Assembly: GCF_022179805.1 (NCBI RefSeq)
Contig: NZ_BPUO01000001.1
Location: forward strand, 620,001-684,000
Direction of reading: 5' to 3'
DNA length: 64,000 bases
Source of the DNA: Cupriavidus pauculus
GTDB taxonomy: Bacteria > Pseudomonadota > Gammaproteobacteria > Burkholderiales > Burkholderiaceae
A program made the translations under genes and the position numbers. Shown here in pieces: positions 44,470 through 52,546 of the stretch. The notes under the pieces are model-generated. The model made no database searches and was not told the origin of the DNA. It was given only the letters and a program-made list of their open reading frames with translations. Positions within the stretch are counted from its first letter, which is position 1. Each line of letters starts with the position of its first letter.

Positions 44470-45045
44470 ATGAAACGGGTACTTTTCGGATTGACCATGG
44501 GTGCTGCCGCCGTGCTGGCAGCGGGATGCGCGGATACGGCCAAGAGCCCGACTGCCGCGCCGATGGCCAGTGCCGCCCCGGCTGCCCCGGGGGCTACCCG
44601 GGCCGCTGCCGCGCTGACGCCCAAGAGCGGCACCAACACTGGTGGCCGCGTCACGTTCGAGCAGCAGCCGGGTGGCGGCGTGATGGTGGTGGTGGCCGTG
44701 ACCGGCCTGCCGCCGGGCACCACGCACGGCTTCCATGTCCATGAAAAGGGCGACTGCTCGGCACCTGACGCGATGAGCGCGGGCGGTCACTTCAACCCGG
44801 GCGGTAAGCCGCATGGGCAGATGACCATGCCCGACCACCACGCCGGCGACATGAACAACCTGACGGCCGACTCGGCCGGCAACGCGCGTGCCCAGTTCCT
44901 GATGAGCGACGTCACCGTGGCGCCGGGCCCCAACAGCGTGGTTGGCCGGGGCGTGATCGTCCACAAGGATCCGGACGACTACCGCACCCAGCCGACCGGT
45001 AATGCAGGCGGCCGGATTGCCTGCGGGGTGATTGCGGCTTCGTAA
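44470..45045 (+). CDS. sodC: Cu/Zn superoxide dismutase, lipoprotein type
   Basis: SodC dismutes superoxide in the periplasm. The 191-residue protein has a lipobox AAGC with Cys at 20, so it is probably membrane-anchored after Lgt action. A 35-residue Ala/Pro-rich linker precedes the SOD fold. Copper and zinc ligands are visible in [33 protein letters not shown] and [11 protein letters not shown]. The disulfide partner lies in GGRIACGVI. Its own promoter with repeats lies about 70 nt upstream. Half repeat R5 follows. Confidence 0.95.
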   Translation: MKRVLFGLTMGAAAVLAAGCADTAKSPTAAPMASAAPAAPGATRAAAALTPKSGTNTGGRVTFEQQPGGGVMVVVAVTGLPPGTTHGFHVHEKGDCSAPDAMSAGGHFNPGGKPHGQMTMPDHHAGDMNNLTADSAGNARAQFLMSDVTVAPGPNSVVGRGVIVHKDPDDYRTQPTGNAGGRIACGVIAAS

Positions 45046-45067
45046 GCGGCCCCGTTTCCCTGTTTTG

Positions 45068-45099
45068 CTCCCCTCTCCCGCCGTGCGGGAGAGGGGAGG
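45068..45099. repeat. CTCTCCC half repeat R5 (single hairpin)
   Basis: One hairpin only: CTCCCCTCTCCCGC pairs with GCGGGAGAGGGGAG-like sequence around CGT. There is no core and no second arm. It is the only copy between two co-directional genes (sodC end, dcd start), where it may act as a terminator or mRNA 3'-end stabiliser. Confidence 0.75.
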
Positions 45100-45200
45100 C
45101 AGACATCGCGGGAGATGAGGCGATATGGTTGTACAATGCGCCCCATTCAAGCGGCGCCGGGCATGGCCGGCCAGCCGTCCGTCCATTCCGCCAAGTCTAT

Positions 45201-45767
45201 ATGAGCATCAAATCCGACAAGTGGATCCGCCGCATGGCGGAGCAGCACGGCATGATCGAACCGTTCGAGCCCAATCAGGTACGGGAATCGGACGGTCGCA
45301 AGATCGTTTCCTACGGCACGTCGAGCTACGGCTACGACATCCGGTGCGCCAACGAATTCAAGATCTTCACGAACATCAACAGCACGATCGTCGATCCGAA
45401 GAATTTCGACGAGAAGTCGTTCGTGGACTTCAAGGGCGATGTCTGCATCATCCCGCCGAACTCGTTCGCGCTGGCCCGCACGATGGAGTATTTCCGTATT
45501 CCGCGCAGCGTCCTGACGATCTGCTTGGGCAAGAGCACGTACGCGCGCTGCGGCATCATCGTCAACGTGACCCCGTTCGAACCGGAATGGGAAGGCTATG
45601 TGACGCTGGAGTTCTCGAACACCACGCCGCTGCCGGCCAAGATCTACGCGGGCGAAGGCTGCGCGCAGGTGCTGTTCTTCGAGTCCGACGAGATCTGCGA
45701 GACCTCGTACAAGGACCGGGGCGGCAAGTACCAGGGCCAGCATGGCGTCACGCTGCCGAAGACCTGA
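45201..45767 (+). CDS. dcd: dCTP deaminase
   Basis: Dcd converts dCTP to dUTP for thymidylate synthesis. The 188-residue protein is full length, with [10 protein letters not shown] near 39-48, [25 protein letters not shown] containing the catalytic Glu, and [18 protein letters not shown] at 45132-45137 is a likely -10, about 60 nt upstream of ATG 45201. This lies just after half repeat R5, so dcd appears to be transcribed separately from sodC. Confidence 0.96.
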   Translation: MSIKSDKWIRRMAEQHGMIEPFEPNQVRESDGRKIVSYGTSSYGYDIRCANEFKIFTNINSTIVDPKNFDEKSFVDFKGDVCIIPPNSFALARTMEYFRIPRSVLTICLGKSTYARCGIIVNVTPFEPEWEGYVTLEFSNTTPLPAKIYAGEGCAQVLFFESDEICETSYKDRGGKYQGQHGVTLPKT

Positions 45768-45797
45768 CGACCTGTCATCTTCCTGAAGCACAATATC

Positions 45798-45874
45798 GGC
45801 GCCTGACCGGCGCCAGACCTGTCGAACGAGCCACATGTCGCCGCTGCGGGAACCTTCCGCCGGCCATGTGGCTC
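45798..45874 (+). promoter_or_regulatory. Two-hairpin leader of the amino acid decarboxylase
   Basis: GGCGCC-TGACC-GGCGCC (45798-45814) forms one hairpin. GAGCCACATG (45828-45837) and CATGTGGCTC (45865-45874) form a second, perfect 10-bp stem with a 27-nt loop. The second ends 35 nt before ATG 45910. There is no T-run, so control of translation or mRNA stability is more likely than classical attenuation. Confidence 0.55.
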
Positions 45875-45909
45875 AAGTCTTTCCAAGCACCGTCATCAAG
45901 GATTGCCCG

Positions 45910-48174
45910 ATGAAATTCCGCTTCCCCGTCATCATCATCGATGAAGACTTCCGTTCCGAGAACATTTCCGGCTCGGGCATTCGCGCGCTGGCCGAGGCCA
46001 TCGAACGCGAGGGCATGGAAGTGATGGGTCTGACCAGCTATGGCGACCTGACATCGTTCGCCCAGCAGTCCAGCCGGGCGTCCACGTTCATCGTGTCGAT
46101 CGACGACGATGAATTCGTCCGCGCCGACGACCAGCCCGAGGCCGCCGCCATCGAGAAGCTGCGCGCGTTCGTGAACGAGGTGCGCCGCCGCAACACCGAC
46201 CTGCCGATCTTCCTGTATGGCGAGACGCGCACGTCGCGCCACATTCCGAACGATATCCTGCGCGAGCTGCACGGCTTCATCCACATGTTCGAGGACACCC
46301 CCGAATTCGTGGCGCGCCATATCATCCGCGAAGCCAAGGTCTACCTGGACACGCTGGCCCCGCCGTTCTTCAAGGCGCTGATCGACTACGCGCAGGACAG
46401 CTCGTACTCGTGGCACTGCCCGGGCCACTCGGGCGGCGTGGCATTCCTGAAGAGCCCGGTGGGCCAGGTGTTCCACCAGTTCTTCGGCGAGAACATGCTG
46501 CGCGCCGACGTCTGCAACGCCGTGGAGGAACTGGGCCAGCTGCTGGACCACACCGGCCCCGTGGCGGCATCGGAGCGCAATGCGGCGCGGATCTTCAATT
46601 CCGACCACATGTTCTTCGTGACCAATGGCACGTCGACGTCGAACAAGATGGTCTGGCACGCCAACGTGGCGCCGGGCGACATCGTGGTGGTGGACCGCAA
46701 CTGCCACAAGTCGATCCTACACGCGATCATGATGACCGGCGCGATTCCGGTGTTCCTGATGCCCACGCGTAACCACTACGGTATCATCGGCCCGATTCCG
46801 AAGAGCGAGTTCGATCCGGAGACCATCCGCAAGAAGATCGCCAACCACCCGTTCGCCAGCAAGGCCAAGAATCAGAAGCCGCGCATCCTGACGATCACGC
46901 AGGGTACGTACGACGGCGTGCTGTACAACGCCGAACAGATCAAGGACATGCTGACGTCGGAAATCGACACGCTGCACTTTGACGAAGCCTGGCTGCCGCA
47001 CGCCGCGTTCCACGACTTCTATCGCGACATGCACGCGATTGGCCGTGACCGCCCGCGCAGCAAGGACGCGCTGGTGTTTGCCACGCAGTCCACGCACAAG
47101 CTGCTGGCCGGCCTGTCGCAGGCGTCGCAGATCCTGGTGCAGGACTCCGAGACCCGCAAGCTGGACCGCTATCGCTTCAACGAGGCGTACCTGATGCACA
47201 CGTCCACGAGCCCGCAGTACTCGATCATTGCGTCGTGCGACGTGGCGGCGGCGATGATGGAAGCGCCGGGCGGCACCGCGCTGGTCGAGGAAAGCATCCA
47301 GGAAGCACTGGACTTCCGCCGTGCCGTGCGCAAGGTGGAAGCCGACTACGACGTGGCCAACAACGGCGACTGGTGGTTCAAGGTCTGGGGCCCGGACACG
47401 CTGGCCGAAGAGGGCGTGCCCGACCGCGAGGAGTGGATGCTGCAGGCCAACGAGCGCTGGCACGGCTTTGGCGACCTGGCCGATGGCTTCAACCTGCTGG
47501 ACCCGATCAAGGCCACGATCATCACCCCGGGCCTGGACGTGGACGGCGAGTTCAGCGACCGCGGCATTCCGGCGGCCATCGTCACCAAGTACCTGGCCGA
47601 GCACGGCATCATCATCGAGAAGACGGGCTTGTACTCGTTCTTCATCATGTTCACGATCGGCATCACCAAGGGCCGCTGGAACTCGCTGGTGACCGAGCTG
47701 CAGCAGTTCAAGGACGACTACGACCAGAACCAGCCGCTGTGGCGCGTGCTGCCCGAGTTTGTCGGCAAGTATCCGCAGTACGAGCGCATGGGCCTGCGCG
47801 ACCTCTGCGACGCGATCCATAGTGTCTACAAGGCCAACGACGTGGCCCGCGTGACCACCGAGATGTACCTGTCGGACATGGAACCGGCGATGAAGCCGTC
47901 GGACGCCTGGGCGATGATGGCCCACCGCGAGATCGAGCGCGTGCCCGTGGACGAGCTGGAAGGCCGCGTCACCGCCATCCTGCTGACGCCGTACCCGCCG
48001 GGCATTCCGCTGCTGATTCCGGGCGAACGCTTCAACCGCACCATCGTGCAGTACCTGAAGTTCGCGCGCGAGTTCAACAAGCTGTTCCCGGGCTTCGAGA
48101 CCGACATCCACGGCCTGGTGGAAGAAGAGGCCGATGGTCAGACGGCGTACTTCGTGGATTGCGTGAAGCAGTAA
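45910..48174 (+). CDS. Arginine/lysine/ornithine decarboxylase (PLP, group III)
   Basis: The 754-residue protein has the full architecture of the large bacterial decarboxylases. An N-terminal wing domain (1-135) is followed by a PLP-binding core with HCPGHSGGVAFLKSP near 169-183, HFDEAWLPHAAFHDFY near 356-371 and the PLP Lys at about 397 (ATQSTHKLLAGLSQ). A C-terminal domain completes it. The length is closest to acid-inducible arginine decarboxylase AdiA (756), but lysine or ornithine decarboxylase cannot be excluded. No antiporter gene is adjacent. I chose ATG 45910 over an upstream frame that overlaps the leader hairpin. Confidence 0.92.
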   Translation: MKFRFPVIIIDEDFRSENISGSGIRALAEAIEREGMEVMGLTSYGDLTSFAQQSSRASTFIVSIDDDEFVRADDQPEAAAIEKLRAFVNEVRRRNTDLPIFLYGETRTSRHIPNDILRELHGFIHMFEDTPEFVARHIIREAKVYLDTLAPPFFKALIDYAQDSSYSWHCPGHSGGVAFLKSPVGQVFHQFFGENMLRADVCNAVEELGQLLDHTGPVAASERNAARIFNSDHMFFVTNGTSTSNKMVWHANVAPGDIVVVDRNCHKSILHAIMMTGAIPVFLMPTRNHYGIIGPIPKSEFDPETIRKKIANHPFASKAKNQKPRILTITQGTYDGVLYNAEQIKDMLTSEIDTLHFDEAWLPHAAFHDFYRDMHAIGRDRPRSKDALVFATQSTHKLLAGLSQASQILVQDSETRKLDRYRFNEAYLMHTSTSPQYSIIASCDVAAAMMEAPGGTALVEESIQEALDFRRAVRKVEADYDVANNGDWWFKVWGPDTLAEEGVPDREEWMLQANERWHGFGDLADGFNLLDPIKATIITPGLDVDGEFSDRGIPAAIVTKYLAEHGIIIEKTGLYSFFIMFTIGITKGRWNSLVTELQQFKDDYDQNQPLWRVLPEFVGKYPQYERMGLRDLCDAIHSVYKANDVARVTTEMYLSDMEPAMKPSDAWAMMAHREIERVPVDELEGRVTAILLTPYPPGIPLLIPGERFNRTIVQYLKFAREFNKLFPGFETDIHGLVEEEADGQTAYFVDCVKQ

Positions 48175-48191
48175 GCTATCCAAGCACCAAG

Positions 48192-48226
48192 AAAAAACCC
48201 CCGAGCCGCAAGGCCGGGGGTTTTTT
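48192..48226. terminator. Bidirectional Rho-independent terminator
   Basis: AAAAAACCCCC (48192-48202) pairs with GGGGGTTTTTT (48216-48226), with a small inner GCC/GGC stem. A- and T-runs on both sides allow termination of the decarboxylase rightward and of the TRAP operon leftward. It lies beside half repeat R6. Confidence 0.92.
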
Positions 48227-48236
48227 GTTTTCTTGC

Positions 48237-48281
48237 GCCCCTCTCCCGCGCAGCGGGAGAGGGGCCGGGGGAGAGGGCCAG
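48237..48281. repeat. CTCTCCC half repeat R6
   Basis: One arm of the element: CCCCTCTCCCGC with GCGGGAGAGGGG followed by the G-rich tail, but no core or second arm. It lies in the convergent gap between the decarboxylase and the TRAP genes, which also has its own terminator. Confidence 0.8.
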
Positions 48282-48311
48282 CGCATCAATCACCGGCCAC
48301 GCCCCATCCAA

Positions 48312-50042
48312 TTACTTGCTCTTCTCGAACTGGAACTGCGGCGCTGCCGGTTCGCTGTCGCTGCTGCTGCCCGGCAACTCCAGCGTGCCCGGCGTCGAGG
48401 CGGCTCCCCCTGGCTTGCTGTCGGCGTCCTGCCCGCCAAGCGGGATACTGACCTCCGCCGAACTGCTGTGCTTGAGCGACCCCTTGTCGAGCAATCCGGT
48501 CACCATGCCCGGCCAGAACATCACCATCAGCACCATCACCAGTTGCAGGCCCACCCAGGGCAGGGCGCCCCAGTAGATGTCCGAGCTCTTGACTTCCTTC
48601 GGCGCGATGCCGCGCAGGTAGAACAGCGCGAAGCCGAACGGCGGGTGCATGAACGAGGTCTGCATGTTCACGCACAGCATCACGCCGAACCAGACCAGCG
48701 CCGCCGTGGCGGCTGCCTCGGGGTTGCCGCCCATCGAATCGGCCACCACCGGCGCCAGGATCTTCACGGCCACCGGGGCCAACATCGGCACCACGATGAA
48801 CGCGATCTCGAAGAAGTCCAGGAAGAACGCCAGGAAGAAGATGAACAGGTTGACGACGATCAGGAAGCCAACCCAGCCGCCCGGCAGCGAGGTGAACAGA
48901 TGTTCCACCCACGCGCCACCGTCCACGCCCTGGAACACCACCGAAAAGCAGGTGGAGCCGATCAGGATGAACACGACCATCGCGGTGATACGCGCGGTGG
49001 ACTGGTAGGCCTCTACGATCAGCAGGCGCAGGTCGGTCAGCTGGCCGGCGCGGATCAGGATCCACAGCAGCACCAGGTAGGCCAGCGCCAGCGGAATCCG
49101 GAACGCATGCGAGCCGAACGCGAAGAAGCCGACAGCAGCCGCCACCGCCGTCGCGGCAATGCCGACGCGGTAGATGTTGCGGTCGATCTTGTTGAAACCC
49201 TTGGCGCGGATCACAGCCAGCACCAGCGCGCCAACAGCGCCCATCGCGCCCGATTCGGTTGGGGTGGCGATACCGAGCATGATCGTGCCCAGCACCAGGA
49301 AGATCAGCACCGCGCAAGGGATGATGCCGCGCAGGCACTTGGCCCACAGCGGCCAGCCACGCAGCGTGCGCGCTTCCTCGGGCACCGGCGGCAGCCAGTC
49401 GGGCTTGATGCGGGTCAGGATGAACGTGTACAGCGCGAACAGCAGGATCTGGACGACCGACGGACCCCAGGCGCCCAGGTACATGCTGCCCACGTCGGCG
49501 CTACCGGCCGGCGTCTTGAGCTGGTCGGCCAGCACCACCAGCACCAGCGACGGCGGCACCAGCTGGGTGATCGTGCCCGATGCGGCCAGCACGCCCGTGG
49601 CGTATTTCATGTTGTAGCGGTAGCGCATCATCACGGGCAGCGAGATCATCGCCATGGCGATCACCTGCGCCGCCACCGTGCCGGTGATCGCGCCCAGGAT
49701 AAAGCCGACGATGATCACCGAGTAGCCCAGGCCGCCGCGCACCGGACCGAACAACTGGCCCATGGAGTCGAGCATGTCCTCGGCGAGCCCGCATTTCTCC
49801 AGGATCGCGCCCATGAAGGTGAAGAACGGAATCGCCAGCAGCAGCTCGTTGGCCAGCACGCTGCCGAACACGCGGCTGGGCACGGCCTGCAGGAACTGCA
49901 CCGGGAAGTAGCCCCATTCGATGGCCAGGAAGCCAAAGGCCAGGCCGACCGCCGAGAGCGAGAATGCGACCGGGAACCCGATCAGCATGAATACCACCAG
50001 GCCGCCGAACATGAGCGGCGGCATATATTCCAACGGAATCAT
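48312..50042 (-). CDS. TRAP transporter large permease subunit (DctM family)
   Basis: The large membrane subunit of a tripartite ATP-independent transporter has 576 residues and about 14 hydrophobic segments. LLAIPFFTFMGAILEKCGLAEDM, GITGTVAAQVIAMAMISLPVMM-type and PPSLVLVVLAD segments are typical. It is longer than most DctM proteins (about 430) and matches the larger subtype. The last 55 residues are hydrophilic and Ser/Pro/Gly-rich, an unusual tail. The ATG overlaps the stop of the small subunit (TAATG). No DctP-type receptor is nearby, so substrate is unknown. Confidence 0.92.
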   Translation of the reverse strand: MIPLEYMPPLMFGGLVVFMLIGFPVAFSLSAVGLAFGFLAIEWGYFPVQFLQAVPSRVFGSVLANELLLAIPFFTFMGAILEKCGLAEDMLDSMGQLFGPVRGGLGYSVIIVGFILGAITGTVAAQVIAMAMISLPVMMRYRYNMKYATGVLAASGTITQLVPPSLVLVVLADQLKTPAGSADVGSMYLGAWGPSVVQILLFALYTFILTRIKPDWLPPVPEEARTLRGWPLWAKCLRGIIPCAVLIFLVLGTIMLGIATPTESGAMGAVGALVLAVIRAKGFNKIDRNIYRVGIAATAVAAAVGFFAFGSHAFRIPLALAYLVLLWILIRAGQLTDLRLLIVEAYQSTARITAMVVFILIGSTCFSVVFQGVDGGAWVEHLFTSLPGGWVGFLIVVNLFIFFLAFFLDFFEIAFIVVPMLAPVAVKILAPVVADSMGGNPEAAATAALVWFGVMLCVNMQTSFMHPPFGFALFYLRGIAPKEVKSSDIYWGALPWVGLQLVMVLMVMFWPGMVTGLLDKGSLKHSSSAEVSIPLGGQDADSKPGGAASTPGTLELPGSSSDSEPAAPQFQFEKSK

Positions 50043-50584
50043 TATTGCACCGGCCTTTCGTATTTCGATTCGATGCGCACCAGGCCCTTGAGGGCGGCGA
50101 AGCGCTTGATCAGTTCGGAAATCCCCTGCAGCGTGAGCAGGGCAAAGCCGATGGGCACCACGAGCTTGATCGGGTATCGGGGCAGACCGCCCGAGTTGCC
50201 CGACTGCTCCAGGATGCGCCACGAAGGCAGGAACAGCGATTCCCACGACAACCACGTAAAGAGGATCGTGGACGGCAGCAGGAACACCACGATGCCGAAG
50301 ATGTCGATCCAGTGCTGCGCGCGTTCGGACACGTTGCCGTAGATCAGATCCACGCGCACGTGCTCATTGCGCTGAAACGTATACGAGGCGCCGAACATGA
50401 CTGCAATGGCAAACATGTACCACTGCAGTTCCAGCGGCCAGTTGTCGCTCAAGTTGAAGCCGTAACGGAGCAGGGCGTTCCCTGCGCTGACCAGACACGA
50501 CAGCAGGATCATGATGTTTGCAAGCCTGCCCGTGTGCTGGTTCAACCTGTCGATCTGCCGTGACAGACCAAGCAAGTAATTCAT
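50042..50584 (-). CDS. TRAP transporter small permease subunit (DctQ family)
   Basis: The 180-residue protein has four hydrophobic segments, with IMILLSCLVSAGNALLRYGF near 25-44 and ELQWYMFAIAVMFGASYTF near 52-70, as in DctQ proteins. It starts with LLGLSRQIDRLNQHTGRLA and is first in the two-gene operon. A receptor gene normally completes such operons but is absent here. The chosen ATG follows a GGGGGAGA-type ribosome site. Confidence 0.9.
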   Translation of the reverse strand: MNYLLGLSRQIDRLNQHTGRLANIMILLSCLVSAGNALLRYGFNLSDNWPLELQWYMFAIAVMFGASYTFQRNEHVRVDLIYGNVSERAQHWIDIFGIVVFLLPSTILFTWLSWESLFLPSWRILEQSGNSGGLPRYPIKLVVPIGFALLTLQGISELIKRFAALKGLVRIESKYERPVQ

Positions 50585-50685
50585 GGGTTGTCTCCCCCTG
50601 TTCTAATGCGCCGGTTAGTGTATCTGTAACAAATTATGTGGGGGCTAGGGGATTGTCCTAGCGGTCTGCGATGCACCCACGGTTT
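50585..50685. other. TRAP operon promoter region
   Basis: No gene. The leftward promoter of the TRAP pair should lie here. The stretch is comparatively AT-rich around 50605-50640, but I could not fix a -10/-35 pair. Confidence 0.4.
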
Positions 50686-50813
50686 CTCCCCTCTCCCACC
50701 TGTGGGAGAGGGTCTGGGGGAGAGGGCCCGGCGGTGCAAATTGCGATGCCGTGGCAAGCAGAGCCGCTGGCCCTCTCCCCCAACCCCTCTCCCGCGAGGC
50801 GGGAGAGGGGAGC
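50686..50813. repeat. CTCTCCC hairpin repeat, full copy R7 (core type 1, inverted)
   Basis: The outer hairpins are as in other copies. The core (about 50729-50770) reads GCGGTGCAAATTGCGATG, then GGCAAGCAGAGCCGC, which is the reverse complement of the core at 666-711. It lies between the start of the TRAP operon and the end of argH, next to the argH terminator. Confidence 0.85.
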
Positions 50814-50836
50814 CCGGCCTGGTGAGCGTACAGACG

Positions 50837-50875
50837 AAAAAAAGCCGCTGGCCCTCGGGGCTCAGCGGCTTTTTT
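50837..50875 (-). terminator. Rho-independent terminator after argH
   Basis: GCCGCTG (50844-50850) pairs with CAGCGGC (50863-50869), with an inner GCCC/GGGC stem, flanked by seven A residues and six T residues. Leftward it ends the argH transcript 23 nt after the stop; the flanking runs would permit rightward function too. Confidence 0.9.
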
Positions 50876-50897
50876 ACGACGCAGTCTTACGTGAAAC

Positions 50898-52307
50898 TTA
50901 CAGCGTCTTGCGTGCGGCGGCGATGGCGGCGCGGACCTGGTCGGGGGCGGTGCCGCCGATGTGGTTGCGCGATGCGACCGAACCTTCCAGCGTCAGCACG
51001 GTGTGCACGTCATCACCAATCAACGATGCCTTGTCGCCCAGGCCGGAAACCTGGCGCAGCTCGTCCACGGTCAGGTCGGCCAGGTCGCAGTGGCGGTCGT
51101 CGCAGGCGCGCACGGCGTGGGCCACGGCCTCGTGGGCGTCGCGGAACGGCAGGCCGCGCTTGACCAGGTAGTCGGCCAGGTCGGTGGCGGTGGCGTAGCC
51201 CTGCAGCGCGGCGGCGCGCATGGCGTCGGGTTTGACGCCGATGCCGGGCACCATGTCGGCGAAGATGCGCAGCGTGTCCACCACGGTGTCCACCGTGTCG
51301 AACAGCGGTTCCTTGTCTTCCTGGTTGTCCTTGTTGTAGGCCAGCGGCTGGCCCTTCATCAGCACCAGCAGGCCGTTCAGGTGGCCGTACACGCGGCCGG
51401 TCTTGCCGCGCGCCAGTTCGGGCACGTCCGGGTTCTTCTTCTGCGGCATGATCGAGCTGCCCGTGCAGAAGCGGTCGGCGATGTCGATGAAGCCGACGCG
51501 CGGGCTCATCCAGATCACCAGTTCCTCGCTGAAGCGCGAGACGTGGGTCATGATCAGCGACGCGGCAGCCAGGAATTCGATCGCGAAGTCGCGGTCGGAC
51601 ACGGCGTCCAGCGAATTGCGGCACACGCCGTCAAAGCCCAGTTGCTGGGCCACGAATTCGCGGTCGATCGGGTAGCTCGTGCCGGCCAGCGCGGCGGCGC
51701 CCAGCGGCAGGCGGTTCACGCGGCGGCGGCAGTCGGCCATGCGTTCGGCGTCGCGCGTGAACATTTCCACGTAGGCCATCAGGTGGTGGCCAAAGGTCAC
51801 CGGCTGGGCCACCTGCAGGTGCGTGAAGCCCGGCAGGATCGTGTCGGCGTTCTTCTCGGCCAGGTCCAGCAGCGCGCCACGCAGGTCGCCCAGCAGGCCA
51901 ATGATGTTGTCGATCTCGCTACGCAGCCACAGGCGGATGTCGGTCGCCACCTGGTCGTTCCGCGAGCGGCCCGTGTGCAGGCGCTTGCCGGCGTCGCCCA
52001 CCAGGGCGGTCAGGCGCGCTTCGATATTGAGGTGGACGTCCTCGAGGTCGAGCTTCCATTCGAATGCGCCGGCCTCGATCTCGCCACGGATCTGCGTCAT
52101 GCCGCGCTCGATCTCGGCGCGGTCGGCCTCGGCGATGATGCCCTGCTTTGCCAGCATGGCGGCGTGCGCCAGCGAGCCCTGGATGTCGAACAGCGCCAGG
52201 CGCTTGTCGAAGAAGACCGACGCAGTGTAACGCTTCACCAGGTCGGACATCGGTTCGGAGAAGCGGGCGGACCAGGCTTCGCCTTTCTTGGCAAGTTGGG
52301 AGGTCAT
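50898..52307 (-). CDS. argH: Argininosuccinate lyase
   Basis: ArgH splits argininosuccinate into arginine and fumarate, the last step of arginine synthesis. The 469-residue protein has [17 protein letters not shown] near 89-105, [13 protein letters not shown] near 111-123, [16 protein letters not shown] and the fumarase-family signature [12 protein letters not shown] near 286-297. The start at 52307 gives the normal N-terminus. A perfect TATAAT on the minus strand lies about 35 nt upstream. No Shine-Dalgarno is clear. Transcription ends at the terminator and repeat R7. Confidence 0.97.
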   Translation of the reverse strand: MTSQLAKKGEAWSARFSEPMSDLVKRYTASVFFDKRLALFDIQGSLAHAAMLAKQGIIAEADRAEIERGMTQIRGEIEAGAFEWKLDLEDVHLNIEARLTALVGDAGKRLHTGRSRNDQVATDIRLWLRSEIDNIIGLLGDLRGALLDLAEKNADTILPGFTHLQVAQPVTFGHHLMAYVEMFTRDAERMADCRRRVNRLPLGAAALAGTSYPIDREFVAQQLGFDGVCRNSLDAVSDRDFAIEFLAAASLIMTHVSRFSEELVIWMSPRVGFIDIADRFCTGSSIMPQKKNPDVPELARGKTGRVYGHLNGLLVLMKGQPLAYNKDNQEDKEPLFDTVDTVVDTLRIFADMVPGIGVKPDAMRAAALQGYATATDLADYLVKRGLPFRDAHEAVAHAVRACDDRHCDLADLTVDELRQVSGLGDKASLIGDDVHTVLTLEGSVASRNHIGGTAPDQVRAAIAAARKTL

Positions 52308-52339
52308 GTCAGGGGCAGGGCGGAAAATCGGAAACGGCG

Positions 52340-52345
52340 ATTATA
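52340..52345 (-). promoter_or_regulatory. argH: argH -10 box (TATAAT)
   Basis: The consensus hexamer TATAAT reads leftward and is centred in a small dyad, GCGAT-ATA-ATCGC. The start point would be near 52333, giving a leader of about 26 nt. I found no good -35 at 16-18 bp, so an activator may help. Confidence 0.6.
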
Positions 52346-52379
52346 TCGCTTGAAGACTTGCGAATCGCCGCTGGTTGGT

Positions 52380-52504
52380 TCCCCTCTCCCGCGCGCGGGA
52401 GAGGGGTTAGGGGAGAGGGCCAGCGTTTCAAGATGCGGCAAAGGCAATTTGAACCGCTTTGCCCTCACCCCCGGCCCCTCTCCCGCCGTGCGGGAGAGGG
52501 GAGC
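52380..52504. repeat. CTCTCCC hairpin repeat, full copy R8
   Basis: The outer hairpins are as in other copies. The core (about 52421-52463) is more diverged: AGCGTTTCAAGATGCGGC, then AAGGCAATTTGAACCGC, sharing the AATTTGAACCG segment with the core at 666-711. It lies between the argH start and the ppc end. Confidence 0.8.
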
Positions 52505-52546
52505 AAACCGGCGGGAGAAGGGATGAAAGCGACTAAAAAAGCACAA

